NCBI RefSeq assembly: GCF_027497255.1 | Contig: NZ_CP114903.1 | Location: 2,542,001-2,606,000, forward strand | Direction: 5' to 3' | Length of the DNA: 64,000 bases | DNA from: Micromonospora sp. WMMD882 | GTDB taxonomy: Bacteria; Actinomycetota; Actinomycetes; Mycobacteriales; Micromonosporaceae | Shown: piece by piece, positions 53,283 to 61,979 of the stretch | How positions within the stretch are numbered: position 1 is the stretch's first letter | Layout of the letters: the number at the start of each line of letters is the position of its first letter | Position numbers and translations under genes: made by a program | Notes under the pieces: generated by a model | Told to the model about the DNA's origin: nothing | Databases searched by the model: none | The model's input: the letters and a program-made list of their open reading frames with translations, nothing else

Positions 53283-53491
53283 TCCTTTCGCCGGGGCGGC
53301 GCGTACCACCCGGCGGCCCGGTCACGGGTCGGCTGATGTCATAGGCACCCCCGGAGGTCTGCATGCACGCGGTGGCGGCCGGCTGGCACGGCGACATGGT
53401 GCGGGCGAAGTGGACGGCCCGCTCCCAGTCCCGGTCCGCCACGTCGACACGCGGGGTCGACGCCCGCCCCGCCGGTCGCCATGATGAGCCG

Positions 53492-54052
53492 GTGACGCCG
53501 CGACCCACCCCCGGGCGGCACCAGGCGCGGTCCACCGAGGCCAGTCACTCCGACCAGTTGATCCGGCTGCTCTACGCCGAGCACGCCGGGCCGTTGCTGA
53601 TGTTCGTGATGCGACTGACCGGTGGGGACCGGCAGCGGGCCGAGGACATCGTGCAGGAGACGCTGCTGCGGGCGTGGCGCAACGCGCACCGGCTCGGCGC
53701 GCAGGGGCAGACGTCGCTGCGCCCGTGGCTGGTGACGGTGGCCCGACGGATCGCCATCGACGAGCATCGCAGCGAGCAGGCCCGGCCGGCGGAGACGTAC
53801 GACCGGGACCTGACCGCGTTCGCCGAGTCGGACAGCACCGACCAGGTGCTGCGGACGATGACCGTGGCGGACGCGCTGCGTACGCTGAGCCAGTCGCACC
53901 GGGAGATCCTGGTGGCGACGTACTTCCGGGGGCGGACGGTGCCGGAGGCGGCGGAGGAGCTGGGGCTGCCGCTGGGCACCGCCAAGTCGCGGGTCTACTA
54001 CGCGTTGCGCGCGCTGCGGACGGCGTTGCAGGAGCGGGGGGTGACAGGGTGA
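53492..54052 (+). CDS. ECF-type RNA polymerase sigma factor
   Basis: The 186-residue protein has region 2 about 28-95 (LIRLLYAEHAGPLLMFVMRL, DRQRAEDIVQETLLRAWRN, RPWLVTVARRIAIDEHRS) and region 4 about 120-180 (DALRTLSQSHREILVATYF, VPEAAEELGLPLGTAKSRVY). It resembles the SigK/SigL-type ECF group that is controlled by zinc-binding anti-sigma factors. A GTG at 53492 is chosen because a CATGAT hexamer ends 6 bases before it and conservation begins soon after; an ATG at 53363 would add 43 unusual residues. The stop overlaps the anti-sigma GTG. Confidence 0.88.
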   Translation: MTPRPTPGRHQARSTEASHSDQLIRLLYAEHAGPLLMFVMRLTGGDRQRAEDIVQETLLRAWRNAHRLGAQGQTSLRPWLVTVARRIAIDEHRSEQARPAETYDRDLTAFAESDSTDQVLRTMTVADALRTLSQSHREILVATYFRGRTVPEAAEELGLPLGTAKSRVYYALRALRTALQERGVTG

Positions 54053-54816
54053 GCCGGGCCGACCACTGGGACGTCGCGGCGTACGCGCTCGGCGTGCTGG
54101 ACCAGGCCGACACCGAACGGTTCGAGGAGCACCTGGCCACCTGCTGGGCGTGCGCCGCCGAGCTGGAGACGATGGTGCCCGTGGTGGGGCTGCTCTCCGG
54201 CATCGACGGGGACACCATGACCGCGGTGGAGCAGACCGCCACCGACCCGGCGCTGCTGGACCGCACCCTGGCGGCGGTGCGGGCCGACCGGCGTCGCGCC
54301 CGGTTCCGCCAGGTGCTGGCCACCGCGGCGGCGGTGGTGGCGTTCAGCGTGCTCACCGGCGTCGGGATCACGGTGGTCGGTGGCGGGGAGCCGGCCGGTC
54401 CGCCGGTGGCGCTGCCGACGACCGCCGTGCCGTCGCAGCCGACCCGGCCGGACCTGGGCGGGTTGGGTGGCCCGGACGAGATCGTCGGCGAGACGGTCTC
54501 CGAGACCGACCAGGCCACCGGGGTACGGGCGGATCTGATCCTGGCCGCCGAGCCGTTCGGCACCCAGGTCGCCTTCCAGTTGTCCCGGCTGCCCGGCCCG
54601 CGCAAGTGCCGGCTGGTGCTGGTCCGGGCCGACGGCGGCACCGAGGTGGTCAGCTCCTGGTCGGTGCCGGCCGGGGGGTACGGCACCAACGCGAACTCGG
54701 TGCCGCTGCGGTTGCAGGCGAACACCGCGACGCCCCGGGACCAGATCAGGCGGGCGCAGGTGCAGTCGGTGGACGCCGCCGGGGTGGCCACCGCGTTGGT
54801 GACCGTCCCGCTCTGA
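54049..54816 (+). CDS. Membrane anti-sigma factor with ZAS/zf-HC2 domain
   Basis: The 255-residue protein has an N-terminal zinc anti-sigma domain (about 1-40): VAAYALGVLDQADTERFEEH followed by HLATCWACAAEL (H-x3-C-x2-C). A helical linker and one TM helix (about 85-108: VLATAAAVVAFSVLTGVGIT) come next. The extracellular C-terminal domain (about 130-255) resembles the anti-sigma-K-factor (RskA-like) C domain. It would hold the sigma factor encoded by the overlapping upstream gene. The release signal is unknown. Confidence 0.87.
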   Translation: MSRADHWDVAAYALGVLDQADTERFEEHLATCWACAAELETMVPVVGLLSGIDGDTMTAVEQTATDPALLDRTLAAVRADRRRARFRQVLATAAAVVAFSVLTGVGITVVGGGEPAGPPVALPTTAVPSQPTRPDLGGLGGPDEIVGETVSETDQATGVRADLILAAEPFGTQVAFQLSRLPGPRKCRLVLVRADGGTEVVSSWSVPAGGYGTNANSVPLRLQANTATPRDQIRRAQVQSVDAAGVATALVTVPL

Positions 54817-55019
54817 CCGACTCCGCACGTCGACTCCGGCATCGGACACATTGTCCGATGCCGATCGGTCGTGTGCGCGGAGAATCGCCTTTCCCCGTTA
54901 CGGACCACTCCGGGGAACGGTTCAACGTAACGCCGTGAAATTGCCCACGCCAGCACGTTCAACCTTGACAGGCGTCGTTTCCGTACTCCCCGGTGAACTG
55001 GCAGAAACGAGGAGGGCAC

Positions 55020-55646
55020 GTGGCACTCATGAAGCGGACGGTCATCGCCGCCGGCACCCTGGTCGCACTCACCGCCTGCGCTCCGGCCGGCTACGGCGGG
55101 CCGGAATCCGACGAGGCGGCGCCGATCCCGGTCGCCGCCGCCGAGCCCAGCGCGACGGGCGGACCGGAGGCCTCGCCCGCGCCCAGGGACGCGCCGAGCG
55201 ACGTCGACCTGACCGAGGAGCTGAACGGCAAGAAGGTCGCCAAGATGGGCGAGGTCGTCACCGACGAGGACGGCTGGATTCTGTACCGCTTCGACAAGGA
55301 CACCGCCGACCCGCCGGCCTCGAACTGCGTGGACAAGTGCGCCGAGATCTGGCCGCCCGCGCTGACCGACGGCGACCCGGCCCTCGACGGCGTCTCCGAC
55401 GACAAGGTCGGCACGATCACCCGGGACGACGGCGCCAAGCAGCTCACCCTGGGCGGCTGGCCGCTGTACCGGTACATCGGCGACAAGAAGCCCGGCCAGT
55501 GGAAGGGTCAGGGCGTCAGCGGCACCTGGTTCGTGGTCCAGCCGGACGGTAAGAAGAACCTGAGCTGCCTGCCGAAGGGCACCCCCGAGCCGGTCGCCCC
55601 GCCCGCCGACGACGACGCCAGCGGCGGCTCCGACTACTCCTACTGA
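55020..55646 (+). CDS. SCO0930-like lipoprotein with secreted repeats
   Basis: The protein has 208 residues. Signal peptide MALMKRTVIAAGTLVAL ends in the lipobox LTAC-AP, so it is an exported lipoprotein. A Pro/Ala-rich spacer precedes two copies of the PF03640 secreted repeat: one around GWILYRFDKDTADPPASNC followed by CAEIWPPAL, the other around GGWPLYRYIGDKKPGQWKGQ followed by GTWFVVQPDG. The function of such repeats is unknown. The GTG at 55020 follows AGGAGG at 4 bases; an ATG at 55029 is the alternative. It lies 203 bases behind the sigma/anti-sigma pair and could be a target of that sigma factor (inference). Confidence 0.85.
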   Translation: MALMKRTVIAAGTLVALTACAPAGYGGPESDEAAPIPVAAAEPSATGGPEASPAPRDAPSDVDLTEELNGKKVAKMGEVVTDEDGWILYRFDKDTADPPASNCVDKCAEIWPPALTDGDPALDGVSDDKVGTITRDDGAKQLTLGGWPLYRYIGDKKPGQWKGQGVSGTWFVVQPDGKKNLSCLPKGTPEPVAPPADDDASGGSDYSY

Positions 55647-55859
55647 CCCCCGGCCGCGGGTGGCGCGGTCCCCACCGCCACCCGTTCCGGGTGGTCGGGC
55701 CGGCGGCGGGGCGCCGGCCCGACCACCCTCCCCGACGGGGACGCGGCGCACCGGCAACGCCGTCGTCCCGGCCGCGGCGTCGACCTCCGGGTCGACGCCG
55801 CGGTCCACCCGTCCGACCAGGGGATCCGCCCGAGGCGGCAGGCGTGGCAGAGTGTCCCG

Positions 55860-56765
55860 GTGACCGCGATCCGGATGCTGCGCCCACCGCCGGAGCACCG
55901 GCTCGCCGACACGCTGCGCGCGCTGACGTTCAGCCGGCACGACCCGTGCGCCCGGATCACCGCCGGCACGTTCTGGTGGGCGGCCCGTACCCCGGCCGGC
56001 CCGGCCACCCTCGCCCTGCGCCGCGACGGCGGCGACCTGCGCGCCGAGGGGTACGGACCGGGGGCCGCCTGGGCGCTCGACCGGGCCGACGCGATCGCCG
56101 GGCTACGCGACGACGTGACCGGCTTCGCCGCGCTGGCCGCGGGTCACCCGGTGGTGGCCCGGCTCGCCGAACGGCACCGGGGACTGCGGATGCCCGCCAC
56201 CGGCCTGGTCTTCCGGCACCTGCTGCGGGCGGTGCTGGAGCAGAAGGTCACCGGCACGGAGGCCTACCGGGGGTACGCGGCGATGGTGCGGCACTTCGCC
56301 GAGCCGGCGCCCGGGCCGACGCCGGCCCTGCTGCTGCCGCCCGACCCGGCGGCGGTGGCCGCCACGCCGTACTGGGTGTTCCACCCGTTCGGCGTCGAGC
56401 AGCGGCGGGCCGAGACGCTGCGCCGGGTCGCCGCGCTCGCCGACCGCCTGGACCGCAGCGCCGACGCCGCCGAGGCGACCCGCCGGATGACCGCCGTACC
56501 CGGCATCGGTCCGTGGACCGCCGCCGAGGTGGTCCGCGCCGCGTACGGCGACCCGGACGCGGTGAGCGTCGGCGACTACCACGTGCCGAACACGGTGGCC
56601 TGGGCCCTCGCGGGTGAGCCACGGGCCGACGACGCCCGGATGCTGGCCCTGCTGGAGCCGTTCCGTGGGCACCGGGGCCGGGTCTGCGTGCTGCTGGCCG
56701 CCAGCGGCGTGCAGGCCCCCCGCCACGGCCCCCGCCTACCCCTGCGCTCCTTCGCCGCCTTCTGA
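55860..56765 (+). CDS. AlkA-like DNA-3-methyladenine glycosylase (HhH-GPD)
   Basis: The 301-residue protein has an N-terminal mixed region (TFSRHDPCARIT), then the HhH-GPD domain: VFRHLLRAVLEQKVTGTEAY, RMTAVPGIGPWTAAEVVRAA (helix-hairpin-helix) and DPDAVSVGDYHVPN, which holds the catalytic Asp. It lacks the C-terminal 4Fe-4S cluster. It removes alkylated purines in base excision repair. The GTG at 55860 lies 6 bases after CAGAGT (a possible leaderless -10). Confidence 0.9.
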   Translation: MTAIRMLRPPPEHRLADTLRALTFSRHDPCARITAGTFWWAARTPAGPATLALRRDGGDLRAEGYGPGAAWALDRADAIAGLRDDVTGFAALAAGHPVVARLAERHRGLRMPATGLVFRHLLRAVLEQKVTGTEAYRGYAAMVRHFAEPAPGPTPALLLPPDPAAVAATPYWVFHPFGVEQRRAETLRRVAALADRLDRSADAAEATRRMTAVPGIGPWTAAEVVRAAYGDPDAVSVGDYHVPNTVAWALAGEPRADDARMLALLEPFRGHRGRVCVLLAASGVQAPRHGPRLPLRSFAAF

Positions 56766-56821
56766 GCCCCGCCCGGTGAGGAGCTTCCGCCGTCGGCGCG
56801 ATCGGCGCCGGAGGCTCCCGC

Positions 56822-57349
56822 TCACCGCGGCGAGGGCGGTGGGGCTGACGGGGCGCGGGCGCAGAGGCGGCGGAGGGTGCGGGCGAGGCGGTGGGCGTAG
56901 GCGTGCTGGAAGAGTCGGGCGGCGGGGCCGGCGGCCCGCATCAGCCAGCGGTCCGGACGGCTGAACGCGCGGACCTCGAACCACACCCGGCCGGCGTCGT
57001 CGCGTTCCACCACGAACGCCTCCTCGCCCCGGGCCGGGTGACCGGGCAGCGTGCCGTACCCGAATCCGGCCCGCCGGTCGTCGTCGACCGCCCAGACCAC
57101 CTCGCAGGGCGCCAGCAGGCGCGCCGGGCCGACGCCGAGCCCGGACGTGACGCGGACGCCGGGAGCGGCCCGGGGCGCGTCGGCGGTGATCCGTACCCCG
57201 GCGGCGCGGTGCAGCCGCCAGGTCAGCACCGCCGCGCCCGCGACGGCGAAACAGCCGTCGGGCAGCCGGACCCGGCGCCGTACGTGCCGCCAGCCGGCCG
57301 GCAGCTCGCCGTCGCGGGTGGCCCCCACGTGCGGGTACGTCAACGACAC
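56822..57349 (-). CDS. DUF1990 family protein
   Basis: The 175-residue protein has an N-terminal SLTYPHVGATRDGELPAGWR, VLTWRLHRAAGVRI, YGTLPGHPARGEEAFVVERD and WFEVRAFSRPDRWLMRAAGP, the conserved blocks of DUF1990, a small beta-barrel-like family with no known activity. The GTG at 57349 has GGGAGG 5 bases upstream. The frame continues upstream through a CGGCA pentamer repeat but has no good start there. Confidence 0.88.
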   Translation of the reverse strand: MSLTYPHVGATRDGELPAGWRHVRRRVRLPDGCFAVAGAAVLTWRLHRAAGVRITADAPRAAPGVRVTSGLGVGPARLLAPCEVVWAVDDDRRAGFGYGTLPGHPARGEEAFVVERDDAGRVWFEVRAFSRPDRWLMRAAGPAARLFQHAYAHRLARTLRRLCARAPSAPPPSPR

Positions 57350-57411
57350 GGCGGCCTCCCGGGATCGGCGCGGACCGGGCAAGCGTACGACCGGAGCCAG
57401 CCGGTCCGGCG

Positions 57412-57446
57412 CGGCACGGCACGGCACGGCACGGCACGGCACGGCA
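57412..57446. repeat. Seven-unit CGGCA pentanucleotide repeat
   Basis: Seven perfect CGGCA units (35 bases) plus a partial CGG lie 63 bases upstream of the DUF1990 start. Slipped-strand gain or loss would change promoter or leader spacing. Confidence 0.9.
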
Positions 57447-57593
57447 CGGACCAGCGTGTCCGGTACGGGTGGCCGGGGCTTCCGGGGCAGCCCACCCTGC
57501 TCCGGGCGGTCAAGCCTGATCCCTGCGCGGGGCGGGCTGCCCCGGAGGCCCGTCGTAGGCGCGGTCCGCCGACCCCTCGCGGGACAGGGACGC

Positions 57594-57806
57594 TCAGCGG
57601 GCCTCGCGCAGGTCGGCCAGGGTGAGCGGGGTGAGTCGGGTCAGCAGGTCGGAGAGCTCGGCCACGGAACCGACCTCGCCGAGCACGTCCTTGCCGCCGC
57701 CGAACTCCGGCCGGTAACGGCGCACGAGCCGGTACCGGTGGCGGCCCCGGATCAGCTCCACGCTGACCCGCCAGCGCCCACAACAGTCGCAGACCCACTC
57801 GCGCAC
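57594..57806 (-). CDS. Small conserved-looking protein with CxCC motif
   Basis: The 70-residue protein starts MREWVCDCCGRWRVSVELIR, then has a basic Arg/Tyr-rich strand (GRHRYRLVRRYRPEF) and an acidic/Leu-rich C-terminal helix (VAELSDLLTRLTPLTLADL). The CDCCG could bind metal. The GTG start lies 6 bases after TACCGT on the minus strand, a leaderless-type promoter that supports the gene being real. No family was recognised. Confidence 0.65.
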   Translation of the reverse strand: MREWVCDCCGRWRVSVELIRGRHRYRLVRRYRPEFGGGKDVLGEVGSVAELSDLLTRLTPLTLADLREAR

Positions 57807-57812
57807 CCGGTG

Positions 57813-57818
57813 ACGGTA
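57813..57818 (-). promoter_or_regulatory. -10 box for leaderless small CxCC gene
   Basis: TACCGT (minus strand) is followed by 6 bases and the GTG at 57806. Confidence 0.5.
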
Positions 57819-57942
57819 GCTCCGACCCGCGGTCCGGCGGACCGGTCACCGGGGACGGGCCGACCCGGGCCGGGGCACCGGGCCCGGAACGCGCCGGGTG
57901 ATGTGCCTCACCGGGTCGGCGCGGTCTGGTTGACTGGTCGCC

Positions 57943-59040
57943 GTGGAGCTGCCGCTGAGTGCCTCGATCGAGCCGATGCTGGCCAGGAGCGTCCCCCGGA
58001 TCCCCACCGGCCCGGGGATGACCTACGAGCCCAAGTGGGACGGCTTCCGCTGCATCGTGCTGCGCGACGGCGACGAGGTCGAGCTGGCCAGCCGGGGCGG
58101 CAAGACGCTGACCCGGTACTTCCCCGAGGTGATCGCCCAGGCCCGCCGCCAGTTGCCGGCGCGGTGCGCGGTCGACGGCGAGCTGGTCGTGATCCGGCGG
58201 GACGGCCCGGACGGGCAGCCGCGCCTCGACTTCGACCTGCTCGCCCAGCGGATCCACCCGGCGGCCTCCCGGGTGAAGCTGCTCGCCGAGACCACCCCGG
58301 CCGACTTCGTGGCCTTCGACCTGCTCGCGCTCGGCGACGAGAGCCTGCTCGACCAGCCGTACCCGCGGCGGCGGGCCCGGCTGGTCGAGGCGCTGGCCGG
58401 GGTCCGGCCACCGGTGCACGTCACCCCGGTCACCACCGACGTGGACACCGCCCGCCGGTGGTTCGACATCTTCGAGGGCGCCGGGCTGGACGGGCTGATC
58501 GCCAAGCCGGCCGACCTGCCGTACGAGCCGGGCAAACGGTTGATGTCCAAGGTCAAGCACGCCCGGACGGCCGACGCCGTGGTGGCCGGCTTCCGCTGGC
58601 ACAAGTCCGGCCCGGTGGTCGGCTCGCTGCTGCTCGGCCTCCACGACGCCGAGGGCACGCTGCACCACGTCGGGGTGTGCGCCTCGTTCACCATGGCCCG
58701 CCGGGCCGAGCTGCTGACCGAGTTGGCGCCGTACCGGGACGTCGGCGGCGAGCATCCCTGGGCGCACGGCGACCACGAGCGCGGCCAGCGCATCCCGGGC
58801 GGGGTGAGCCGGTGGACCGGCGGCAAGAACCTCGAATGGGAGCCGCTGCGCCCGGAGCTGGTGGTCGAGGTCGGCTACGACGCCATGGAGGGCGACCGGT
58901 TCCGGCACACCGCCCAGTTCGTCCGCTGGCGGCCGGACCGGGATCCGCGTTCGTGCGGCTACGACCAGTTGGAGCGGCCGGTCCGCTTCGACGTGGACCA
59001 GGTGCTCCGGGGTGATCCGACGCCGACCGCCGGAGGCTGA
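57943..59040 (+). CDS. ligC: ATP-dependent DNA ligase, LigC type
   Basis: The 365-residue nucleotidyltransferase has motif I YEPKWDGFRCIV (Lys34 adenylated), VELASRGGKTLTRYF (motif Ia/II region), VDGELVVI (motif III), DGLIAKPADLPYEPGKR (motif IV) and MSKVKHARTADAVV (motif V), plus a C-terminal OB-fold. Its length and lack of other domains match actinobacterial LigC, which joins nicks in base-excision or alternative end-joining repair with stand-alone LigD-type polymerases. One such polymerase gene lies about 4 kb away at 62865. The GTG start has no Shine-Dalgarno. Confidence 0.93.
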   Translation: MELPLSASIEPMLARSVPRIPTGPGMTYEPKWDGFRCIVLRDGDEVELASRGGKTLTRYFPEVIAQARRQLPARCAVDGELVVIRRDGPDGQPRLDFDLLAQRIHPAASRVKLLAETTPADFVAFDLLALGDESLLDQPYPRRRARLVEALAGVRPPVHVTPVTTDVDTARRWFDIFEGAGLDGLIAKPADLPYEPGKRLMSKVKHARTADAVVAGFRWHKSGPVVGSLLLGLHDAEGTLHHVGVCASFTMARRAELLTELAPYRDVGGEHPWAHGDHERGQRIPGGVSRWTGGKNLEWEPLRPELVVEVGYDAMEGDRFRHTAQFVRWRPDRDPRSCGYDQLERPVRFDVDQVLRGDPTPTAGG

Positions 59041-59141
59041 CCGCCGCACCCGTCCGACCCGGGGCCGACCGCCCCACCCGTCCGCCGGCACGTCCCTCCG
59101 GGACCGTCGGCCGGGCGGACCGACCGAGACCGGAGGCAGCC

Positions 59142-60815
59142 GTGCGCCGATTTTCTGTCCTGTCCCGACCCGGCCGGCGCGGGCCGGGCCGGTCCGTCGC
59201 GCCCGGCCGGGCCGGGAGTTCGCCGGCCCTGACCCTGAGCTGGCCGGCACTGAGCTGGCCGGCACTGGTCGGGCTGGTCGTGGTGACGCTGGCCGTCGCC
59301 GGTTGCACGTCGCCGGGCGCCACACCCCGGGCGGGCGACGGCGACGCGTCGCCGGCCGCCCCGCCGGGCGGGACCCCGCGGTGGCGGGCCTGCCCGGAGG
59401 CGGCCGAGGAGATCGCCGGGCGGCGCGGGCCGGACATGCGGTACGAGTGCGCGCGGATCTCCGTACCCCGGCGGTGGGGCGACGACGGCCGGGCCGCGAC
59501 GGCCGGCCCAGGCAGCGGCGAGACGTTCGAGATCGCCTTGCTGCGGGCCCGGTCCATGAAGCAGCGCGACCGGATCGGGTCGCTGGTGGTCAATCCGGGC
59601 GGGCCGGGCGGCTCGGGCGTCGACACCGCCGTCCACCTCTCCCTTGGCGCGCAGTTCGGCGGCCTGCCGGCGACCGTCACCGAACGCTTCGACATCGTCG
59701 GCTTCGATCCGCGCGGGGTGTCCCGGTCCAGCCCGGTCGAGTGTGTCTCCGACGCCGAGCTGGACGACAGCTTCGGCTACGACCCCGACCCGGAGTCCGC
59801 CGCCGCCTTCGACGGGCTGGTCGCGCTCAACCAGCGGATCGGCCGCTCCTGCGGCACCAGGTACGGCGACCAGCTCCCGCTCTACGGCACCGAGCAGGCC
59901 GCCCGGGACATGGACGCGGTGCGGGCCGCCGTCGGCGACGAGAAGCTCACCTACCTCGGCTACTCGTACGGCAGCCTGCTCGGCGCGGTCTACGCCCAGC
60001 TCTACCCGCAGCGGGTGCGCGCGTTCGTGTTCGACGGGGCGGTGGACCCCCGGCAGGGGGTGGTGGCCGCCTCGGAGAGCCAGGCGCGGGGCTTCGAACG
60101 GGCCTTCGACAACTTCGTCCGGTGGTGCGCCGACCACGCCGACCGCTGCCCGGTCGCCCCGGACGCGCGGGCCGCGGTGACCTCGGCGATCGACCGGGCA
60201 CGGGTCTCCCCGGTACGGGGCGCGGACGGCCGGGAGGCCACCTCCGGCTGGGTCTTCTACGCGGTCGTCTCGTCGCTCTACACCGAGCAGGGCTGGCAGG
60301 AGCTGGCCCGGGCGGTGGACCGGTTGGCCGACGGCGACCCGGCCGACGTGTTCCGTCTCGCCGACGCGTACACCGGGCGGCGTCCGGACGGCGCCTACTC
60401 GAACCTCTTCGACGCCAACCTGGCGATCAACTGCGCCGACGAGGACGAGAAGCCGAGCCGGCAGCGGGTCCGGGAGTTGCAGTCGCGGTGGCGCGGCACG
60501 TACCCGCTGTTCGGTCCGGCGTTGGCGGTGGGGATGCTGACCTGCGTCGAGTGGCCCGGACGGCCCGACCCGTACCCGACGGGCCGGGCCGACGGCGCGC
60601 CGCCGATCCTGGTCGTGGGCACCACCGGGGACCCGGCCACCCCGTACGAGCAGACCCCGGCGCTGGCCGGGATGCTGGGCGTGGGTCGGGTGCTCACCTG
60701 GGACGGCGAGGGCCACACGGCGTATCCGCAGACCGCCTGCGTCACCGAGGCGGTCGACGCCTACCTGGTCGACCTGACGGTGCCCCGGGAGGGGCTGCGC
60801 TGTCCGGCGCGTTGA
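59142..60815 (+). CDS. Secreted alpha/beta-hydrolase lipoprotein (TAP-like / tripeptidyl aminopeptidase family)
   Basis: The 557-residue protein has a long Arg-rich start and TM-like signal (ALVGLVVVTLAVAGC) with lipobox VAGC, so the mature protein is membrane-tethered outside. The alpha/beta hydrolase core has NPGGPGGSG (oxyanion loop), the nucleophile Ser in YLGYSYGSLLG, Asp in VVGTTGDPATPYE and His in DGEGHTAYP; the last two are in the TAP-like C-terminal domain. It belongs with the Streptomyces SlpD/SlpE-type exported peptidases, which trim N-terminal peptides. The GTG has GGAGG about 6 bases upstream. Confidence 0.9.
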   Translation: MRRFSVLSRPGRRGPGRSVAPGRAGSSPALTLSWPALSWPALVGLVVVTLAVAGCTSPGATPRAGDGDASPAAPPGGTPRWRACPEAAEEIAGRRGPDMRYECARISVPRRWGDDGRAATAGPGSGETFEIALLRARSMKQRDRIGSLVVNPGGPGGSGVDTAVHLSLGAQFGGLPATVTERFDIVGFDPRGVSRSSPVECVSDAELDDSFGYDPDPESAAAFDGLVALNQRIGRSCGTRYGDQLPLYGTEQAARDMDAVRAAVGDEKLTYLGYSYGSLLGAVYAQLYPQRVRAFVFDGAVDPRQGVVAASESQARGFERAFDNFVRWCADHADRCPVAPDARAAVTSAIDRARVSPVRGADGREATSGWVFYAVVSSLYTEQGWQELARAVDRLADGDPADVFRLADAYTGRRPDGAYSNLFDANLAINCADEDEKPSRQRVRELQSRWRGTYPLFGPALAVGMLTCVEWPGRPDPYPTGRADGAPPILVVGTTGDPATPYEQTPALAGMLGVGRVLTWDGEGHTAYPQTACVTEAVDAYLVDLTVPREGLRCPAR

Positions 60816-60820
60816 CGGAC

Positions 60821-60885
60821 GCCACCACCGCGCCGGCCACCGGCAGTCGCGCGCGCCACCACCGCGCCGGCCACCGGCAGTCGCG
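60821..60885. repeat. Two 31-bp direct repeats
   Basis: A 31-base unit beginning GCCACCACCGCGCCGG occurs at 60821-60851 and again at 60855-60885, just after the peptidase stop and before the next promoter. Confidence 0.85.
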
Positions 60886-60927
60886 CCGGCCGCCGACGCG
60901 GCCCTGCCGCGGCGCCCGCCGCTGCAC

Positions 60928-60933
60928 TAGATT
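60928..60933 (+). promoter_or_regulatory. -10 box for leaderless membrane protein gene
   Basis: TAGATT is followed by 6 bases and the ATG at 60940. It is identical to the -10 of the HTH operon at 1620-1625. Confidence 0.55.
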
Positions 60934-60939
60934 CTGCGC

Positions 60940-61893
60940 ATGGCCCGGCGGAGGCGACTGGCACCGGCGGCGTGGACGGCACGTGTTCCGCCGATCGTCT
61001 GGTTGGCGGTCGCCGCCACGCTGGTGGCCGTCGCCTTGTCCACCCGCTGGCGCGCCCTGGGCGGTGACCCGGTGCTCACCGGCAGCATGGAGCAGCAGGT
61101 CGGGGCGGTCGGGCCGGCCGCCGCCGGTTGGCTGACGGGCAGCGCCACGCTGCTGGTGCTCACCCAGGCGGCGGCGTTGGCGGCCGGGCGGGCGCAGCAG
61201 CGGCTCCGGCAGGCCGGCACCGCGTTCGCGGCCGTCCTCACGGTCGCCCTCGGGGCGCTCGCGGTGACGCTGACCGGGACCGTCGAGGGGCCGTTCGACG
61301 ACGAGCGGACGCTGGTCTCCAGCCAACCCGGCCCGGCCCTGCTGGCCGCCGCCGGCGCGCTGCTGGCCTGCCTGGTCGGCATCTGGTCGGCGCCCACCCG
61401 CCCGGCCAGCGGCGACGCCGGCCGGGCCCACACGCTCGGTGGCGGCACGTTCGGTGGCGGGACGCCGGGGCGGTCGGCGCGCTGGCGTCGGCTCGGCGTG
61501 CTCCTGCTGGCCGTCGGCTGGGCGACCGTCGCCGTCGCGGTCCTGCTACCGGCCTGGCGACGTGAGTACCCGAACCGGGTGGAGGTGGACACCAGCCTGG
61601 ACCTGGCCTTCGTGACGGCGCCCGTCGCGCTGGTCGGGGCCCTGCTGGCGGTGCCGTCGCTGCTGCGCGTCGGGTCGGCCCGGCGGCCGTGGCGGGAGGC
61701 GAGCCGGGGCTGGTCGATCGCCACCACGCTGGGCTGCGGCAGCTCGACCCTGGTGGTCTGGTACTTCGTGGCGAACGACCCGTACCGCCAGGAGGACGGC
61801 ATGACCTCGGCCCGGCCGGGCGCGGGCACCGCGCTGGCGCTGCTCGGCTGCGTGCTGGTCGCGGTCGCCGGGGCGCTGCCCGACGACCGCTGA
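60940..61893 (+). CDS. Multi-pass membrane protein, unknown function
   Basis: The 317-residue protein has about seven hydrophobic segments (for example PPIVWLAVAATLVAVAL, AGWLTGSATLLVLTQAAAL, FAAVLTVALGALAVTL, LLAAAGALLACLVGIW, LGVLLLAVGWATVAVAVLL, FVTAPVALVGALLAVPSLL and a C-terminal one). A Gly/Thr-rich loop (about 160-180) and an extracytoplasmic-looking segment with acidic residues (EYPNRVEVDTSLD) lie between them. No family motif was recognised. It appears monocistronic with its own leaderless promoter. Confidence 0.75.
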   Translation: MARRRRLAPAAWTARVPPIVWLAVAATLVAVALSTRWRALGGDPVLTGSMEQQVGAVGPAAAGWLTGSATLLVLTQAAALAAGRAQQRLRQAGTAFAAVLTVALGALAVTLTGTVEGPFDDERTLVSSQPGPALLAAAGALLACLVGIWSAPTRPASGDAGRAHTLGGGTFGGGTPGRSARWRRLGVLLLAVGWATVAVAVLLPAWRREYPNRVEVDTSLDLAFVTAPVALVGALLAVPSLLRVGSARRPWREASRGWSIATTLGCGSSTLVVWYFVANDPYRQEDGMTSARPGAGTALALLGCVLVAVAGALPDDR

Positions 61894-61979
61894 CGTCGAC
61901 CGGTCCGGCCGGACACAGGTCGGGAGGCCCGACCGGCCGCGGGTCGGAAGGGCTGACCGGGTTCGCGGGACAGGGTCGG

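Noticed and set aside
59096..59112. GGGACCGTCGGCCG near-match to the DevR-type motif before the secreted peptidase
   Set aside because: It has a mismatch in the conserved half and lies far from the dormancy genes; single near-matches are expected by chance at this GC content.
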